Below the pieces are notes generated by a model. The model ran no database searches. It had not been told where the DNA came from and was given only the letters and a program-made list of their open reading frames with translations. DNA of 64,000 bases from Incurvaria masculella (Eukaryota; Arthropoda; Insecta; Lepidoptera; Incurvariidae), in NCBI GenBank assembly GCA_946894095.1, contig OX335652.1, positions 10,501,001 through 10,565,000 on the forward strand, given 5' to 3'. The position numbers were made by a program, and so were the translations under genes. This document shows positions 14,284 through 26,090 of the stretch, piece by piece (positions within the stretch are counted from its first letter, which is position 1; the number at the start of each line of letters is the position of its first letter).

Positions 14284-17200
14284 ATGCTTCGAATGGTAAG
14301 TGCGGTGAATTTCCTATGCTCGCTTTTTGCAAGCTTCATAAATGGGTGTTTCTTCACGCCTAAACTGCTCAACCAATTTTGATGAAATTAGGTATATAGC
14401 GTCTGGACCTTGGGAAAGGACACAGGCTACCAGGATACTTCTAAAAGAGGGATGGAAGTTTGTATGGGGAACTCATATCACAAATTGTTTGGTTAACACT
14501 GGTCGTTAGGTCCAGTCGTCGTATCGGCTGAGACCTTCAGTGATGACCCATTTGAAATAGGATTTGTGGCATAGTTATTTAATTCCTGCTGGATACACAC
14601 TAAAATTCTAAATTCCCTTTCCAACGCTTTGCTGTGCGTGTCGGCAGCCCACGAACCGATGGGACAGTCACTCAAGGAATCTGATGGCCATCTTAGGTGG
14701 GAGTCTCTCAATTAATTAAGTCTTAGGGAATCGGGGGAAATTCTTTAGATTAGTACATCGCGATTAAAAATATAAAAAAAAAAATACCTACTAAAGGCCT
14801 CAAAATACGTTATTCTTAATCAAAATTGGGGTCCGGAAATCGAAAAAAATCATAAAAAAAAATCTCACAAACTTGAATTTTTGACGAAATTTTGCATTAC
14901 AAACACTGAACAAACACGAATACTGCGTCCTTTTCGCACAAATGAAATCATTTAAAACTAGACGTGTCCATTTTCACCACTCTCTAAATGGTATAAATGT
15001 GACGACAGCATCCAAATCCCAACAAATGCAATGTCGGCCATTAGCATCAACAGTCAAAGTGTATACATACACATAGAACAGCGACGACCAGCGACAACAT
15101 GCAGTTGCGCCAACATTTTTCCAAAATGGTATTGCCATGGACTAATTTATTTTTCCGTGGTTTACAAAAAAAATTACCAAAGGTTAATTTATAGAAGACA
15201 CGTCGCTTCCGCTCCGTGTCTTCTATAAATTAACCTTAACCTAACTGGTCCATGTCGGGATGGCTCATGTCGGTTGCAAACGCTCAGGACGTCCTGTGCG
15301 AGCTTTCGTCTCTGTGCTTCTTAAAAACATTCTAAACACGCACACCATCATTTTACCCTTAATTATGGGTAACGACGTGTTGGCAACATACGAGCAATTC
15401 TAATGCCAACTGATATAACTTAAAAATGGAAAGACAAGGTATGTTCGCGTCTCAATACGGAACTAAATGTATCGATGAGCACAAAGAAAATACTTTTAAA
15501 AAAATTTTTTCAAGGAAAATAGATATCTCCGGACCCAAATTTTTACATCAAAATGTTTATAAAAAACTACTCTACCATCCCTGATACCCAGATAGTTGGT
15601 AGAAAGGATGTACTAATCTAAAGAGCAGCCGAATCGGGGAATCCCAAGGAAATTATTGACAATCCTATCAAATTCATGGTAATGTTGGGGAATCGCAGGT
15701 GCGAGAGTTTGAGGAATCAAGAAATCTTCGGCAGTGCCGAGTATTGCCTTAATCCTTTAAAAATTCAAAAAACGAGCATCGTCCTTGATGACCTTTATTT
15801 TGCTCATTCGAAATTTTGTGCACCATTTCACTGAAATTGGGAACACAAGTTTAATTTTCGAAGACCATTCTTTTTTTCTCATTCGGGAACAAGAAACATA
15901 AGTTTCATTCTGGAAGACCATCATCTTAATGAGCTTTTTGATCGAGTGACTAACCCCTCGGCACGAACAATCTGTCAAAATATTGTGAAAATTCAATACC
16001 TGTAAAGACCCTACATGTCCAATGGAATAGTTAACTTTTGGGAGATTATGATTGCTTTTTGTTAGTTATAAATACAAATTGTTTCACTTATAACTAATTA
16101 TGAAATAATTTTTTTTAATCCTATAGGGGCAAAGAGATCAATGTTTCAAACTACAGTGTCTAGAGAACTGTGTTTTTGGGAAAGTAGGAGGCTCTGTCTT
16201 TTGGTTGTTTTCCGAAGTATTTAATTTTGTAATGTATTGAAAAACATTGTTTTTACATTTGGATAAAGGTTCGTATATTATTACAGCAATGTGTGGCTGC
16301 AACACAGTGGCAAGCAATTACAGCCAGACTGTGCAACGAAAATATTTTTATGTAGCCAAACATGTTAGGAGTTAACCTTTACCAAAGAAAACTCTAGAAT
16401 TCAACCTGACAAACTTCTGTTCTTGCAGCTAACTACTCCGGTCCTGAAAAGGCCTTTAATATCTTCGCCTGATGGTTGTGTTACCCAAGTCCGATTTTTT
16501 TGGGAATATGTGAACATGATGTTTAACAAGCCTGACCCTGAACGCATAAAACTGGTGGGGCCCGATCGTGCTTGCGCCGAGTGGGTGCTTCGCAACGGCG
16601 GTACCATCACGTGGACCGGTGGAACAACTTTGGATGATTACAACTTTCTACCAGCAGAGGGAGTCATACAGAAATTGGCCGAAATCGACGGCTCCAACTC
16701 ATCCATATCTCACTACGGATTCTCACATCTGTGTGAGTACTACGTTTCCTATTTTAAACCGCTATTACCAGCCTCCCTGTCAGACATATTTAGCCATTGG
16801 TTATTTGATAAACAAAAGATTATGCAAGGATATTTTTTCTGTTTTTATAATGTATGCATACTAACTAACTACCTTGTTTACACATTCTTTACCTGAATCT
16901 TGAGATTTACTTTGTGTATATGAAAAAGAAATAGAGAAAAACTTTTTTCCCCAGAAGTTGAGTAGTAAAAGGAAAAGTGTAACCCTTATAGGATCACTTA
17001 GTTGTCCATTCGTCAGTCTATCTGTCAAGACCCTTTTTCTCAGGTATCACATTATAATTGCAATCAAGTACTAACGGCTACTAGGTAACAATGAATTTTC
17101 AAAAATCAAAATCACCCAGCGGCCTTATTCCCGAACAGCGACTTTCGCTCCAGCGTCGCAGCCAATGGTTCATCGTATACAAAGTTTTGCAGCTGCCGCT

Positions 17201-18572
17201 AAAAATTGATTGTGATTACCTATTCTTTTATCCGCAGAAATGCTGCGATATGTTGCATTGCTAGATGTTGTCGACTATCGTCAACTTTTCATTATACAGG
17301 TGAATTTTTCAAGTGGGCATTCAGGGCCAAATCCGAAAGTATAAGAAATGAAAAACACTCAAAGGAGCCATGAGGCTGATTTTGATAAAAACTAAAACTG
17401 CATTATTAGATTTTTGAAAACAATATACAGTGAATTACTAGGAATTCACTCTGTATGTTTTAACGTTTCGTACAGTTTTAGGTAGGAAAGAATTAGGATT
17501 CGTGGGTTAAAGTAAAATAGGGTCCGTATAGTTTTAGGTTAGTACAGAATTAGGATTCCTTGGGTCAAAGTAAAATAGAGTTCTGTAACAAATACACTTT
17601 GCATTAGGGAACCGGTTTTCGTTTATTACAGAATAAAGGTTCCGTGGGTTGAAGTAAAATAGGGTTATTGCCACATTCTTCAAATTCAAAATATTTCAAT
17701 GAACATGTCAGCATTCAACTTCAACAATCAGTGGTGCAAGAGCAAAATAGTGTCATTGAGATTATTCATGCGCAAGAAAGGTGTGATATTGCTTTGGTGC
17801 GGAGGTACCGAATCTTTCTTGTTCATTCACACAAGGGTCCCAGATATGTTAGTAATTTGCCATCAGAGTGGTCAGTCTGAGTTCTCACCTAAATTGGCGT
17901 TTACGGCAAACCGATCGACTGGCGTTTTCTCCAAACTCCATACAAGTTTTTACTAGATATTCTGTGGTTTTACTTCTTCAAGCTGTCAAAGTCAACCGCG
18001 GACTTCCGATTTGTATGAAAACGCGGAGTGGACGTAAACCGCAACGTCGACGTATTTACGGCAACGTTGAGTAAGCTGTCAAATCAAGCTCGGACTCGCA
18101 AATGTTAGTTCGCTTAACGCCCGCTGCGCGCGCTCTTCGATTTCTCCATACATTTGAAAACGCCAGTCGATCGGTTTGCCGTAACGCCAATTTAGGTGAC
18201 AACTGAGACTACCGGCTCTGTTCATTAATTTGATACACAAAAAAAATATTGTGCATGTACTTATTTACAGCTGGTTGCACAAATCTGAAGAAAATTACTC
18301 TGCACAACAACAAATACATCGAGGACCAAGCCCTCAAAGGTCTCTCATATGGAAAAGAAACCCTAAAACATGTCCAAGTGTCGCACTGCATCAACGTGAC
18401 AGATGTCGGACTGAAGGAAATGAGAGTCCTCACGAAACTGGATACTCTGATCATATTTGGTTTGCAGAACGTTAACAACTTGGAAGAGTGTAAAAACACT
18501 CTTAAATCACACCTGCCAAACTGCAAAATCGAAGATAAAGAGCCGGTGAAGCAAGGAGCATCTAACTTATAA
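14284..18572 (+). CDS. DMAC2L: ATP synthase subunit s-like / DMAC2L, three coding exons
   Basis: This protein (coupling factor B, also called distal membrane-arm assembly complex 2-like) is a mitochondrial leucine-rich-repeat protein linked to ATP synthase and respiratory complex assembly. Exons are 14284-14295 (ATG CTT CGA ATG, then GTAAGT), 16429-16732 and 18271-18572. Phases agree and the total is 618 nt, 205 residues (human about 215). The start MLRMLTTPVLKRPL is basic and hydrophobic, as for a mitochondrial presequence. Family landmarks are FFWEYVNMMFNKPDPERIK, VGPDRACAEWVLRNGG, DYNFLPAEG, GFSHLSGCTNLKKI and the leucine-rich segment TLKHVQVSHCINVTDVGLK. The first exon is only 12 nt and is assigned from its start codon, donor and phase; exons 2 and 3 are firm. 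Confidence 0.88.
15180..15237. repeat. Perfect 23-bp hairpin with 12-nt loop
   Basis: The left arm 15180-15202 (AAGGTTAATTTATAGAAGAC then ACG) is exactly complementary to the right arm 15215-15237, separated by tcgcttccgctc. It lies in intron 1 of the DMAC2L gene on its sense strand. It could be a tiny palindromic MITE or a small-RNA precursor; the sequence alone does not decide. Confidence 0.9.
15345..15600. repeat. Diverged copy of the 26.5-27.3 kb foldback element
   Basis: Segments shared with 26515-27308 include ttaccctaaattatggg-like sequence near 15355 and CTACTCTACCATCCCTGATA near 15575, in compatible spacing. The copy is degenerate and has one recognisable end. Confidence 0.5.
17488..17665 (+). 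repeat. Three-copy degenerate tandem repeat
   Basis: A unit of the form AATTAGGATTCGTGGGTTAAA-GTAAAATAGGG occurs at about 17490, 17549 and 17632, separated by unrelated spacers of 27-50 bp. It lies in intron 2 of the DMAC2L gene. Confidence 0.75.
17881..18206. mobile_element. MITE family A, copy 2 (most intact)
   Basis: Both termini are present: TCACCTAAATTGGCGTTTAC at 17884 and GCCAATTTAGGTGACAAC at the right end. Internal blocks GTATGAAAACGCGGAGT, GCAACGTTGAGTAAGCTGTC and CTCGCAAATGTTAGTTCG are shared with the other copies. The copy stops about 65 bp before exon 3 of the DMAC2L gene. Confidence 0.88.
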
Positions 18573-18774
18573 TCACAGCCAGGAAGACATTTTCAGCAGC
18601 ACAAATGAGCAGATTTTATTCTCATAAACAACATTCTGTTCCAACATATTTGTAGCTTCCAAGTTGATGGTCCAATTGTTAATAATATTATACCTCGTGC
18701 CTGTGGCAACTATGCGATGTTTAGTTATGGTCGGATTCCATGCAAAACTGTACATAAAAATGTTCTTCACTTCA

Positions 18775-18860
18775 CTGAGTTCGAAGATCGAATGAATTCA
18801 AGATCGAATCCGCGGATCAATCAAATTGTGACATGACTTGGTAGTTTGACTACCAGACGT
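18775..18860 (+). repeat. Fragment of a LINE-like 3' end
   Basis: The block CGGATCAATCAAATTGTGAC-ATGACTTGG-TAGTTTGACTACCAGA is shared with 44640-44765 (+), where it ends in an AAATG-type simple repeat, and with 58378-58497 (-). Confidence 0.65.
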
Positions 18861-19095
18861 TGTAGGTGGTAGGGTTAATCCAGCCCAGGTTGGTACCATC
18901 ACATTGAATGAACAATGGGCGAAGCGGCAATAATTGTCAATTTTTTTCCCTCCAGTTCAATGTAGCCATGCATTATAAGATAGGTCCTGGCATGGCATCT
19001 AGTCACCTAAGATGTGTTGGGCTAATATCATGACAGTACGTGTGATGTTAACAATCCATGTCCAGTCACATAAATGAACAGTATTGCCTCCTTAT
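18861..19095 (+). mobile_element. SINE body fragment between convergent genes
   Basis: Segments ggtagggttaatccagccca, TTCAATGTAGCCATG and GGTCCTGGCATGGCAT match the body of the SINE at 59817-60226. The head is missing. The rest of 18573-19275 holds the 3' ends of the convergent DMAC2L and Dhod genes; minus-strand AATAAA hexamers near 19163 and 19119 are candidates for Dhod. Confidence 0.7.
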
Positions 19096-19275
19096 CTGGG
19101 GCGAGGTATAGTAAACAAAGCATTTTTATTAAATATTTTTTTGTATAAATTTATCTAATTTTATTTAAGAACAAATGCAGATTTATGTTAGTTTGTACTG
19201 TGATGTATCACTTATGTAACAAATATCTAAAAGACATGCCAAGCAAGTCAATATACTAGTCAAAACTAAAAAATG

Positions 19276-22200
19276 TCATTTTACTCCTTTGCCAACTGCT
19301 TCGGAGACACTTTTGTAACCATTCTCATTCAGAATTTCGGACAGTTCAACCTTAATCCTTGTCACAATCGGTGGCCCATGGTATATAAACGCTGTGTAGA
19401 TCTGAACAGCCGCTGCGCCCGCAAGGATCTTCTCATAGGCATCTTGTCCAGTGAACACTCCACCGACACCAATAATTGGGATTTTTCCTGAAGAAGTTCA
19501 TGATAGGCGTCACAATCAAAATAATAGTAATGTACAAGCAGCGCCATCTATGACGGAATGGCGCAACTGCTAGAAATGGCTTTCAGCTTCTTACTACGCC
19601 CAACCCAGTAATAAGTAAAGAAACCGAGGAAGGTAAACATTAGTAGGTAGTAATAATGAAAGTCCTACATATATTATCCCTTAAAGACATATGAATGAAT
19701 GATTCCTACTTCAAATTCAATTATCAGAGCCCATTATTGTTAAAAGGAAATAATTCATTTCAGCAAAAGTATTTCGCAACGTGAATACAGCAGCGATATA
19801 AATGGGAAGATTGGGCAAGGCACCTGTAAGGTGTCACCGAATTGCCAACAAGGAAAAATAGTGTTAGCTCTTTCACTGTTGCGGTAAATAGCATCGTATC
19901 TACCTTTGTCTCTCCGAGGCTGTCTGACACCAATGGCCCGCACGCGTGCATCTTAGCAGTACCACAATTTGACGGAACCAATATTTGGCAATGCCAATCT
20001 TCCCATTGTATATCGCTGAAATGAAGTATCAAACATTTCAAAAGCAGAAGCCATACCCTTGGTCATTTTGTACATTTCTTTTATCATTTCTGTTGACATG
20101 TCAGTCAATGGTCTTCCACTGAGGCCACCAGCTTCCTTAGCCAAGTCCTCATGCTTGAGTTGAGGTCTCTGAACAGTTGTATTGGATATAATAAGACCAT
20201 CGACTTTAGATTCCGTACTTGTAATAACTTTAACAATATCCATCTTTTCTTGCTTGCTTAAATCAGGAGCTAGCTTCAAGAGCAATGGTGTTTTTGTAGA
20301 CTTAGGCAATGCATTTTTAGCTTTGTTGACTTCAGTTAAAAGGCTTTTAAGTTCATCTTTATTCTGCAGTGAGCGAAGTCCAGGAGTGTTTGGACTGAAA
20401 ACAGAAAAGTACACCATTTTCATTGCAGGCATTTGACAGTTCTGAAAATTATATTAAATAATATCAAAATATGTGCCTAACCTGCTGATATTGATTACAA
20501 AATAGTCTGCTATGGACCCAAACTTCTCGATTCCTGCAATGTAATCTTTGACAGGATCCTCGGAGAGTTTATTTTTGCCCAAATTAATACCAAGCACACC
20601 CTTGTCCATATCACTTTTGTCCACTTTTTGTAACCTTTTGAAAACTTTGTCATGGCCATCACTGTTAAAGCCATATCGGTTAATGACGGCTTCATCATCT
20701 GGGAGACGGAACACCCGGGGCTTGGGGTTTCCCGGCTGGGGCTCAGGAGTCACTGAACCAATCTCAACGATGGAGAACCCAAGGTTCCTAAGGCCTATTA
20801 CGGCGTCACCGTCCTTATCGAACCCTGCAGCCATTCCTATGGGATTGCTGAGTTCGTAGGACAAAAATTTTGTTTTCTGTAAAAAAAAGGAAAATTTTGT
20901 TACCTAGTACGTTACACAGTACCAGGTTATGAGCAAACAAATAATCTTGCAATGCATTTAACCTGAAAGGCATTAGAAAAAAATGTGGTAAGTATGGAAA
21001 TACTTTTTTAGGGTTCCGTACCCAAAGTCTCCGCTGTCTGTCCGTCCGTCTGTCCGTCTGCCACAGAGCTGTATCTCATGAACCGTAATAGGTAGGCAGC
21101 TGAAATTTTCACAGAGTGTGTATTTATTTTGCCGCTATAACAACAAATAGATAAAGTAAATAAATAATAATAATGGGGGCCCCATACAAAAAACGTGATT
21201 TTTTTGCGTTCAATCTGGTACGATGGTATGGAACCCTTCGGTGCGAGCCAGACTCACACTTGGCCGGTTTTTTTAGATACAATCTTTCCTTTTTTTCTGA
21301 TTACCACTAAATCACATTCAGTCAAATGTTTGTATTTTTTTAAGCTGTCTTGCTATGATTACTTCTTAAATTTTGATAACTTGGGGCTAGAGGACTTCAG
21401 AAAGGTAGTGGGTTTAAATCCTCGTCCCGGTCATGCACCACGTTTGTTCTCTTTCTGAGTTGGATAAGTGCATTTCATTAGGAGTGCAAGCTGTTCCATA
21501 GTTCGGGACCCAAGTAAAACTGTAGGTTCCCCTACTAGGTGGCAGGGTTAAACCCGCCCGTGTTGGTACCACCGGATGAAACTATGGTGTAAGCGGCACT
21601 GAAAAATTGTGTGTGTTTTCCATGTGGTTTAATGCAGCCGTGCTCATAAAGGGAAGGTCTAGGCATGGCTCCTAATTCCTTCGGGATTGTGGTGTATTGC
21701 TTTGGTACGTGTGTGGTATTAGTCATCCATGTCAGGTTCCATAAAAAAAAAAATATTACTAGCCTTGAAAAATTCGGCTCTTCATATGGCAATGTGTTTA
21801 TTATATGTGTTTATTTCTGATTATACTCATTAGCAACCTACTGATTCATAGTTTTTTTTAGGTACCAATTAAGTTTTTTAAGACTTACCTATTTTGAGGT
21901 GGTAAACAAGTCTTAAAACATAGCAATGCAGTTACCTAAAAAATGTTGTAGCATGTGATATTGTGTGACAATTTACAGTCAGGACCATTGTGTTAAAAAA
22001 GCAATTGACATTGATTCGCTAAGGAGGGCTGTTTCATTTATTATTAGATTTTGTTAAGATTTAAGGTAGACACTTGTTAGGTTTGTTCTACATTGTATTA
22101 TTGAGATGCACAAATAATGGTATAACAGGAACAAAACCGCTCCAGATACTCCGACAAGTCTGACATGAAGACCGACAATCAAATATTGTTGAAACCGAAT

Positions 22201-22587
22201 CCAAAAAAAGTTATTTCATTAAGTTAGGTTACATGCGGTTTCAGCAATCGACCCATCGTATATGGCTCTCTTACAAAGACTTATATGTCAAAAAAGAATT
22301 TTGGATAGCAGTAAAAGTCATTAATATTATGGAGACAGGCATTACCGCAAGAGCTCTATTATACCCAAAAGATATACCAAAATTTCAGGATCCTGATATG
22401 TCGCCTTAGGGAAGAATCCATATTTTGTAGCAAACACTCCTAGCCGGTGAGTGAGTTCGGGGCTGCAGAAGCGAGCGCAGGGAGCGAGCACATTGTCATA
22501 GTATCCGTTGAAGTCCTTCTTCAGGTAGATGACCTGATAGCTCATGTACCCTCCCATCGTTACGAAGCATAGTGACTTCAGCTTTTC
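19276..22587 (-). CDS. Dhod: Dihydroorotate dehydrogenase (class 2, mitochondrial), first exon not found
   Basis: The enzyme oxidises dihydroorotate to orotate in pyrimidine synthesis, using FMN and passing electrons to ubiquinone at the inner mitochondrial membrane. Exons are 22587-22378, 20876-20482, 20394-20057 and 19487-19276; phases agree and the visible part is 384 residues (human 395). In order are a hydrophobic anchor ([20 protein letters not shown]), the helical quinone-site region ([13 protein letters not shown]), [50 protein letters not shown], the active-site loop [14 protein letters not shown] with the serine used by class 2 enzymes, [19 protein letters not shown], and the FMN phosphate loop [13 protein letters not shown]. 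The first visible exon starts in phase 0 after TTGCAG, so a short upstream exon with the ATG is missing; I could not place it in 22590-26000. Confidence 0.95.
21010..21273 (+). repeat. Hairpin-ended repeat family H, copy 1
   Basis: This family begins GGGTTCCGTACCC, has a TCCG/TCTG microsatellite, then CAGAGCTGTATCTCATGAAC, TTTATTTTGCCGCTATAACA, and ends in a GTGCGAGTC-GACTCGCAC hairpin followed by TTGGCCGGTTTTT. Other copies are at 24988-25284, 29673-29962 (-), 33294-33592, 55124-55406, 55406-55500 (partial), 56163-56450 and 56873-57112 (-). It has no coding capacity. Confidence 0.88.
21385..21760 (+). mobile_element. tRNA-derived SINE, long copy in Dhod intron
   Basis: The head carries a B-box-like GTGGGTTTAAATCC. 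The body runs through TCTTTCTGAGTTGGATAAGTG, ACTAGGTGGCAGGGTTAA, GCCGTGCTCATAAAGGGAAG and CCTAATTCCTTCGGGA, and ends in poly(A) near 21750. It lies within intron 1 of the visible Dhod gene, opposite in direction. Confidence 0.85.
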
Positions 22588-23035
22588 CTGCAAAGATTAA
22601 ATACATTTACTGTTGACGAATTCATAAGATAAAATCATGTATGGGACTGTGTCGAATTCCCTTGGATCATGCCAAATAACCATAATTCCTTTATGATTGG
22701 TCAATATCTAAAAATAGAATCATCTCATCATCATCAATAGAATCAAAAACTATCATAAAATAGTCTTAGCGCAACAGGCGAAATCTTGTAGTAAAGAAAA
22801 CCTAGCAGAGCAATCCTTTCACATACAATGTATCAGGAATTAGGATATGGAATATTAGGATAGGATAAACCAGAGATCCGTTATTACTCCATGCATCAGA
22901 TGCCTAATGTAACTTGTACACTTGTGAAACGTAACCCCCCAATTCATGTGTTGGTCAGGTCAATCTATATAAATGAGCCAGCAGCGATGAGCTACGCGTC
23001 ATATCTCTTGATAGGTATTTAGGACTAGAAAAAAT

Positions 23036-23178
23036 GTAGGAGGATGCCCAGAGGACGAAGAAATGGCCGCTCACATCGTGCTACACTGCACCGGAGTGGC
23101 GACTCAATGGGCTCCCAGAAGCATGCGCCCACCCATCAAGGCTGCTGCGCTTCTAAGCTGAGCTGGGCTGGATAAGCT
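23036..23178 (+). pseudogene. LINE C-terminal zinc-knuckle fragment
   Basis: The translation GCPEDEEMAAHIVLHCTGVA resembles the end of the R1-type LINE protein, with a C-x-H-x-C arrangement like the CRGCMETTETTAHVLLEC block of the element at 62070-62906. The downstream part is frameshifted; aagctgagctgggctggat recalls the usual ELGWL end. Confidence 0.65.
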
Positions 23179-24987
23179 GAACAAGTTTCCGATGTAAAAA
23201 TGCAGCAACGTCTTAAATTCGGAAAGCTAACCATACATGATTTTGCATTCCCCGTATCGGTTAACTCTGAACTTTGGTAGTTTTACATACATGCATGCCA
23301 TCAGTCTGTTTCCCGAAAAGAGTAGGCAGAGATGATAGAATGCCATACAGTTCAATAACAGCATCCTTCATTTGTTTCCTCTATGAACATACACAAATGT
23401 TCTACCGGAAAATACCTGAACTTTACAATCTAGTTATGTTAATACTCCTAGCACAATTTTGACTTGTAAATCTGTTTCCTCATTGAAGCAAGGACACATT
23501 AATTGAAGAAAGAGCCCAGCATAAAGAACTACTTTACGAATATAATTCAAGGCTGGACCCGAACCAGCAAAACATACCATTCGCGGTAATTGGTAGTCGC
23601 AATAAAAAATCGGTAGGAAAAGTTGCATCTTGTTTACTGATGAGGTTAGATTACCTTGCAAAGCAAAGTGCAACCTATGGCTTACACCAGATTGATAATA
23701 TTCTCTGACTTGGCTGATAACGAGGTGCCCAACGACGTCTATTGGCTTTCAACTTTTTTGGGCTACGAAAATCATACCGACCGGTCAGGTGCCACTATTT
23801 ACAGACACAAACTATCGTATTCGAGTGTGCGGACTAACTTTAATCCGCTGGACTAACCCAGTTTTTGTATGGTTAGTCCGGTGCTAATCTCGTACTAAGT
23901 TTTTACAGGTCCTCTCTAAATACAACCGTATATTATAAAGAATCTAGTCTTGGTTGGTAAACTGTATTTCAGCGGTGTAATGACGCTTTGCAATATAACA
24001 ATAGATATAATGACAAAAGTAGCAAAGTTTCAATAAAAGAAATGGGTTAGAAATGGGGTTCTGTTATACGGGATTTTGATTTGTAAATGAAAGTGATGGG
24101 ACAAAATAAAAAAAATTTATTAACTTATTAGATAGGTATGACACTTTGTTGCAGACATTCGTTGCATAGGAGCGTGTATTTTTTAGTCTCCCTACTCCAC
24201 ACTGGGCTCTCGCAGAGGGGTTAAACAATTCTGCAGTACAGTCTGTCTAATTAATTTTTGTTTTGATAAAGCTAGAAGACCTAAGGCTTTGCAAGTAACT
24301 TACAGCAAACTGTTTTCTGCTCATTTTTCAAAGACAAGACACCCGGTGCGGCAGTAACGATATGGATAAATAGCAAATAATAAGGAACACAGTACTTTTG
24401 CAGTGCAAAATCAAAAATATTCTATAGCACCACAGAACAACGTTATATGTCGTGCACAGAACTGACAGAACTTAAAAGACAGATTCTATTAATCATCAAT
24501 CATTCATGAGCCTGACGGATAGCTAGTAAAGAGAAAAAATTTCCTCTTCCACTATTTTTTATTCGAAAAGAACTTTTCTTAACTTAAGCAAACCAAAAAA
24601 AACAATATAATACTATTACGACCTACAATCGTTGGATTGTAAACCGGCTTAGACCGCATATTAAAATTAGTCCGCCCACTCTAAATAAGGCTGCTACAGT
24701 CGTACTCTGAATACAATAGAATTTGTATTCAGAGTGAACTGCAAAAACAAAGACAATGTGATGATAGACGTATATACGTACGATAAACGTATGTTTTCGG
24801 TATTTAAAAAAAACTACGGTTGAAAATAGAACACCATTCCATCACCAACGAAAAGAATACTACATCCAATGACTACATCCAGTCCTTACAAAGGATAAGC
24901 GGGGATTTTTAAATAATTGAAAACTGTCAACGAAATGAAGCAGTTAGAAGCGGCTTTACGCTCAAAGATTCACACCCATCATTTTTT

Positions 24988-25284
24988 ACGGGTTCCGTAC
25001 TTAAAGGGTGAATACGGAACCCTATTACTAAGCCTCCGCTGTCCGTCCGTCCATCCGTCCGTCCGTCCATCCGTCCGTCCATCCGTCTGTCACAGGGCTG
25101 TATCTCATGAACCGTAATAGGTAGGCAGCTGAATTTTTACAGAGTGTGTATTTATTTTGCCGCTATAACAACAAATAGGTAAAATAAAAAAATAATAAAA
25201 ATTAACGTGTTTTTTTTGTGTTAAATCTTTTACGATGGCACGGACCCCTTTGTGTGCTAGTCCGACTCGCACTTGGCCGGTTTT
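24988..25284 (+). repeat. Hairpin-ended repeat family H, copy 2
   Basis: A full-length copy with the GGGTTCCGTAC start, an expanded (TCCG)n/(TCCATCCG) tract at 25035-25090 and the ...CGACTCGCACTTGGCCGG end. A TTAA element begins 6 bp after it. Confidence 0.85.
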
Positions 25285-25289
25285 CCTAT

Positions 25290-25838
25290 TTAAGGTGGCC
25301 CAACCCGGCGGGCCTAACTCATTCGCGGGCACGGTACTAAATCGTGCTGTTGCGCTCTGGGACCTTCTCTGTTTCAAAGAATAAGATAGGTTCCGTGATG
25401 AGGAAGATGCAACATGTCCACAAAAAAGATAATGTGCTAGTGTATGATTTGGTAAGATTTACGAAAATTTTAATTTCAAAACGACTTATAGCTAAAAGTA
25501 AACCACGACCGCTGTAGTAAAAAATCTAACAAAAACCAAATAGATTATAAATCTTGATTAAATAAGCTATGTCTGATGACTAATCTTTTTAAAATGTTCT
25601 TACTTTATCATTGCGTAATCCACCTCCAAAGTTATTTTATAAAATGCGCAAAAAATTCAAACTTTCGGACCTTATAATTTAGAAACCAAACACAATTTTA
25701 CAATGTCAATGGTCATCAGACATCTAGTTCGATCAAATAAAGCTATTTTGGGCAACATTTTGGATCTCTGACAAGAAATATGGGCGTGATCTTCTTTCCC
25801 CTCTTGTATGGGGAGATGAGCGGGATGGGCCATCTTAA
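25290..25838 (-). mobile_element. TTAA-flanked non-autonomous DNA element, copy 2
   Basis: This is the same element as 13373-13922 but inverted: it starts TTAAGGTGGCCCAACCCG and ends CGGGATGGGCCATCTTAA. Both TTAA duplications are intact and the two copies differ by scattered substitutions over 549 bp. Its two orientations allow direct alignment of the termini. Confidence 0.88.
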
Positions 25839-26090
25839 TTTGTTCCATGCGTAGAAAGAAAGAGAATCTCCGAACTTTTTGGTTCCATGGAAGAGCAGCA
25901 CTTTTGCTGTCAAAAATCTTAGATGAAAAAGAATTCCTTTTTCATCTAAGTCAAAAATAAGATTATTTATTTCTCTTCTCTTTGATGCAAAGCAACAATC
26001 TGTGGCAACAATTAATCTGTGGATTTGCTTAGTGGGCTAACAAGTTTGTATTTTTTTCACAGAATTCTGAATTATTACATTCAAACTACA

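Larger units (their letters stand above)
22588..26090. other. Divergent intergenic region Dhod / HPS1
   Basis: Promoters of both genes must lie here, but no core promoter motif can be supported by eye. Recognised contents are a LINE C-terminal fragment (23036-23178), a perfect 13-14-bp hairpin around ACTCTGAATACAA / TTGTATTCAGAGT (24705-24737), a family H repeat and a TTAA element. The rest is AT-rich and unassigned. Confidence 0.5.
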
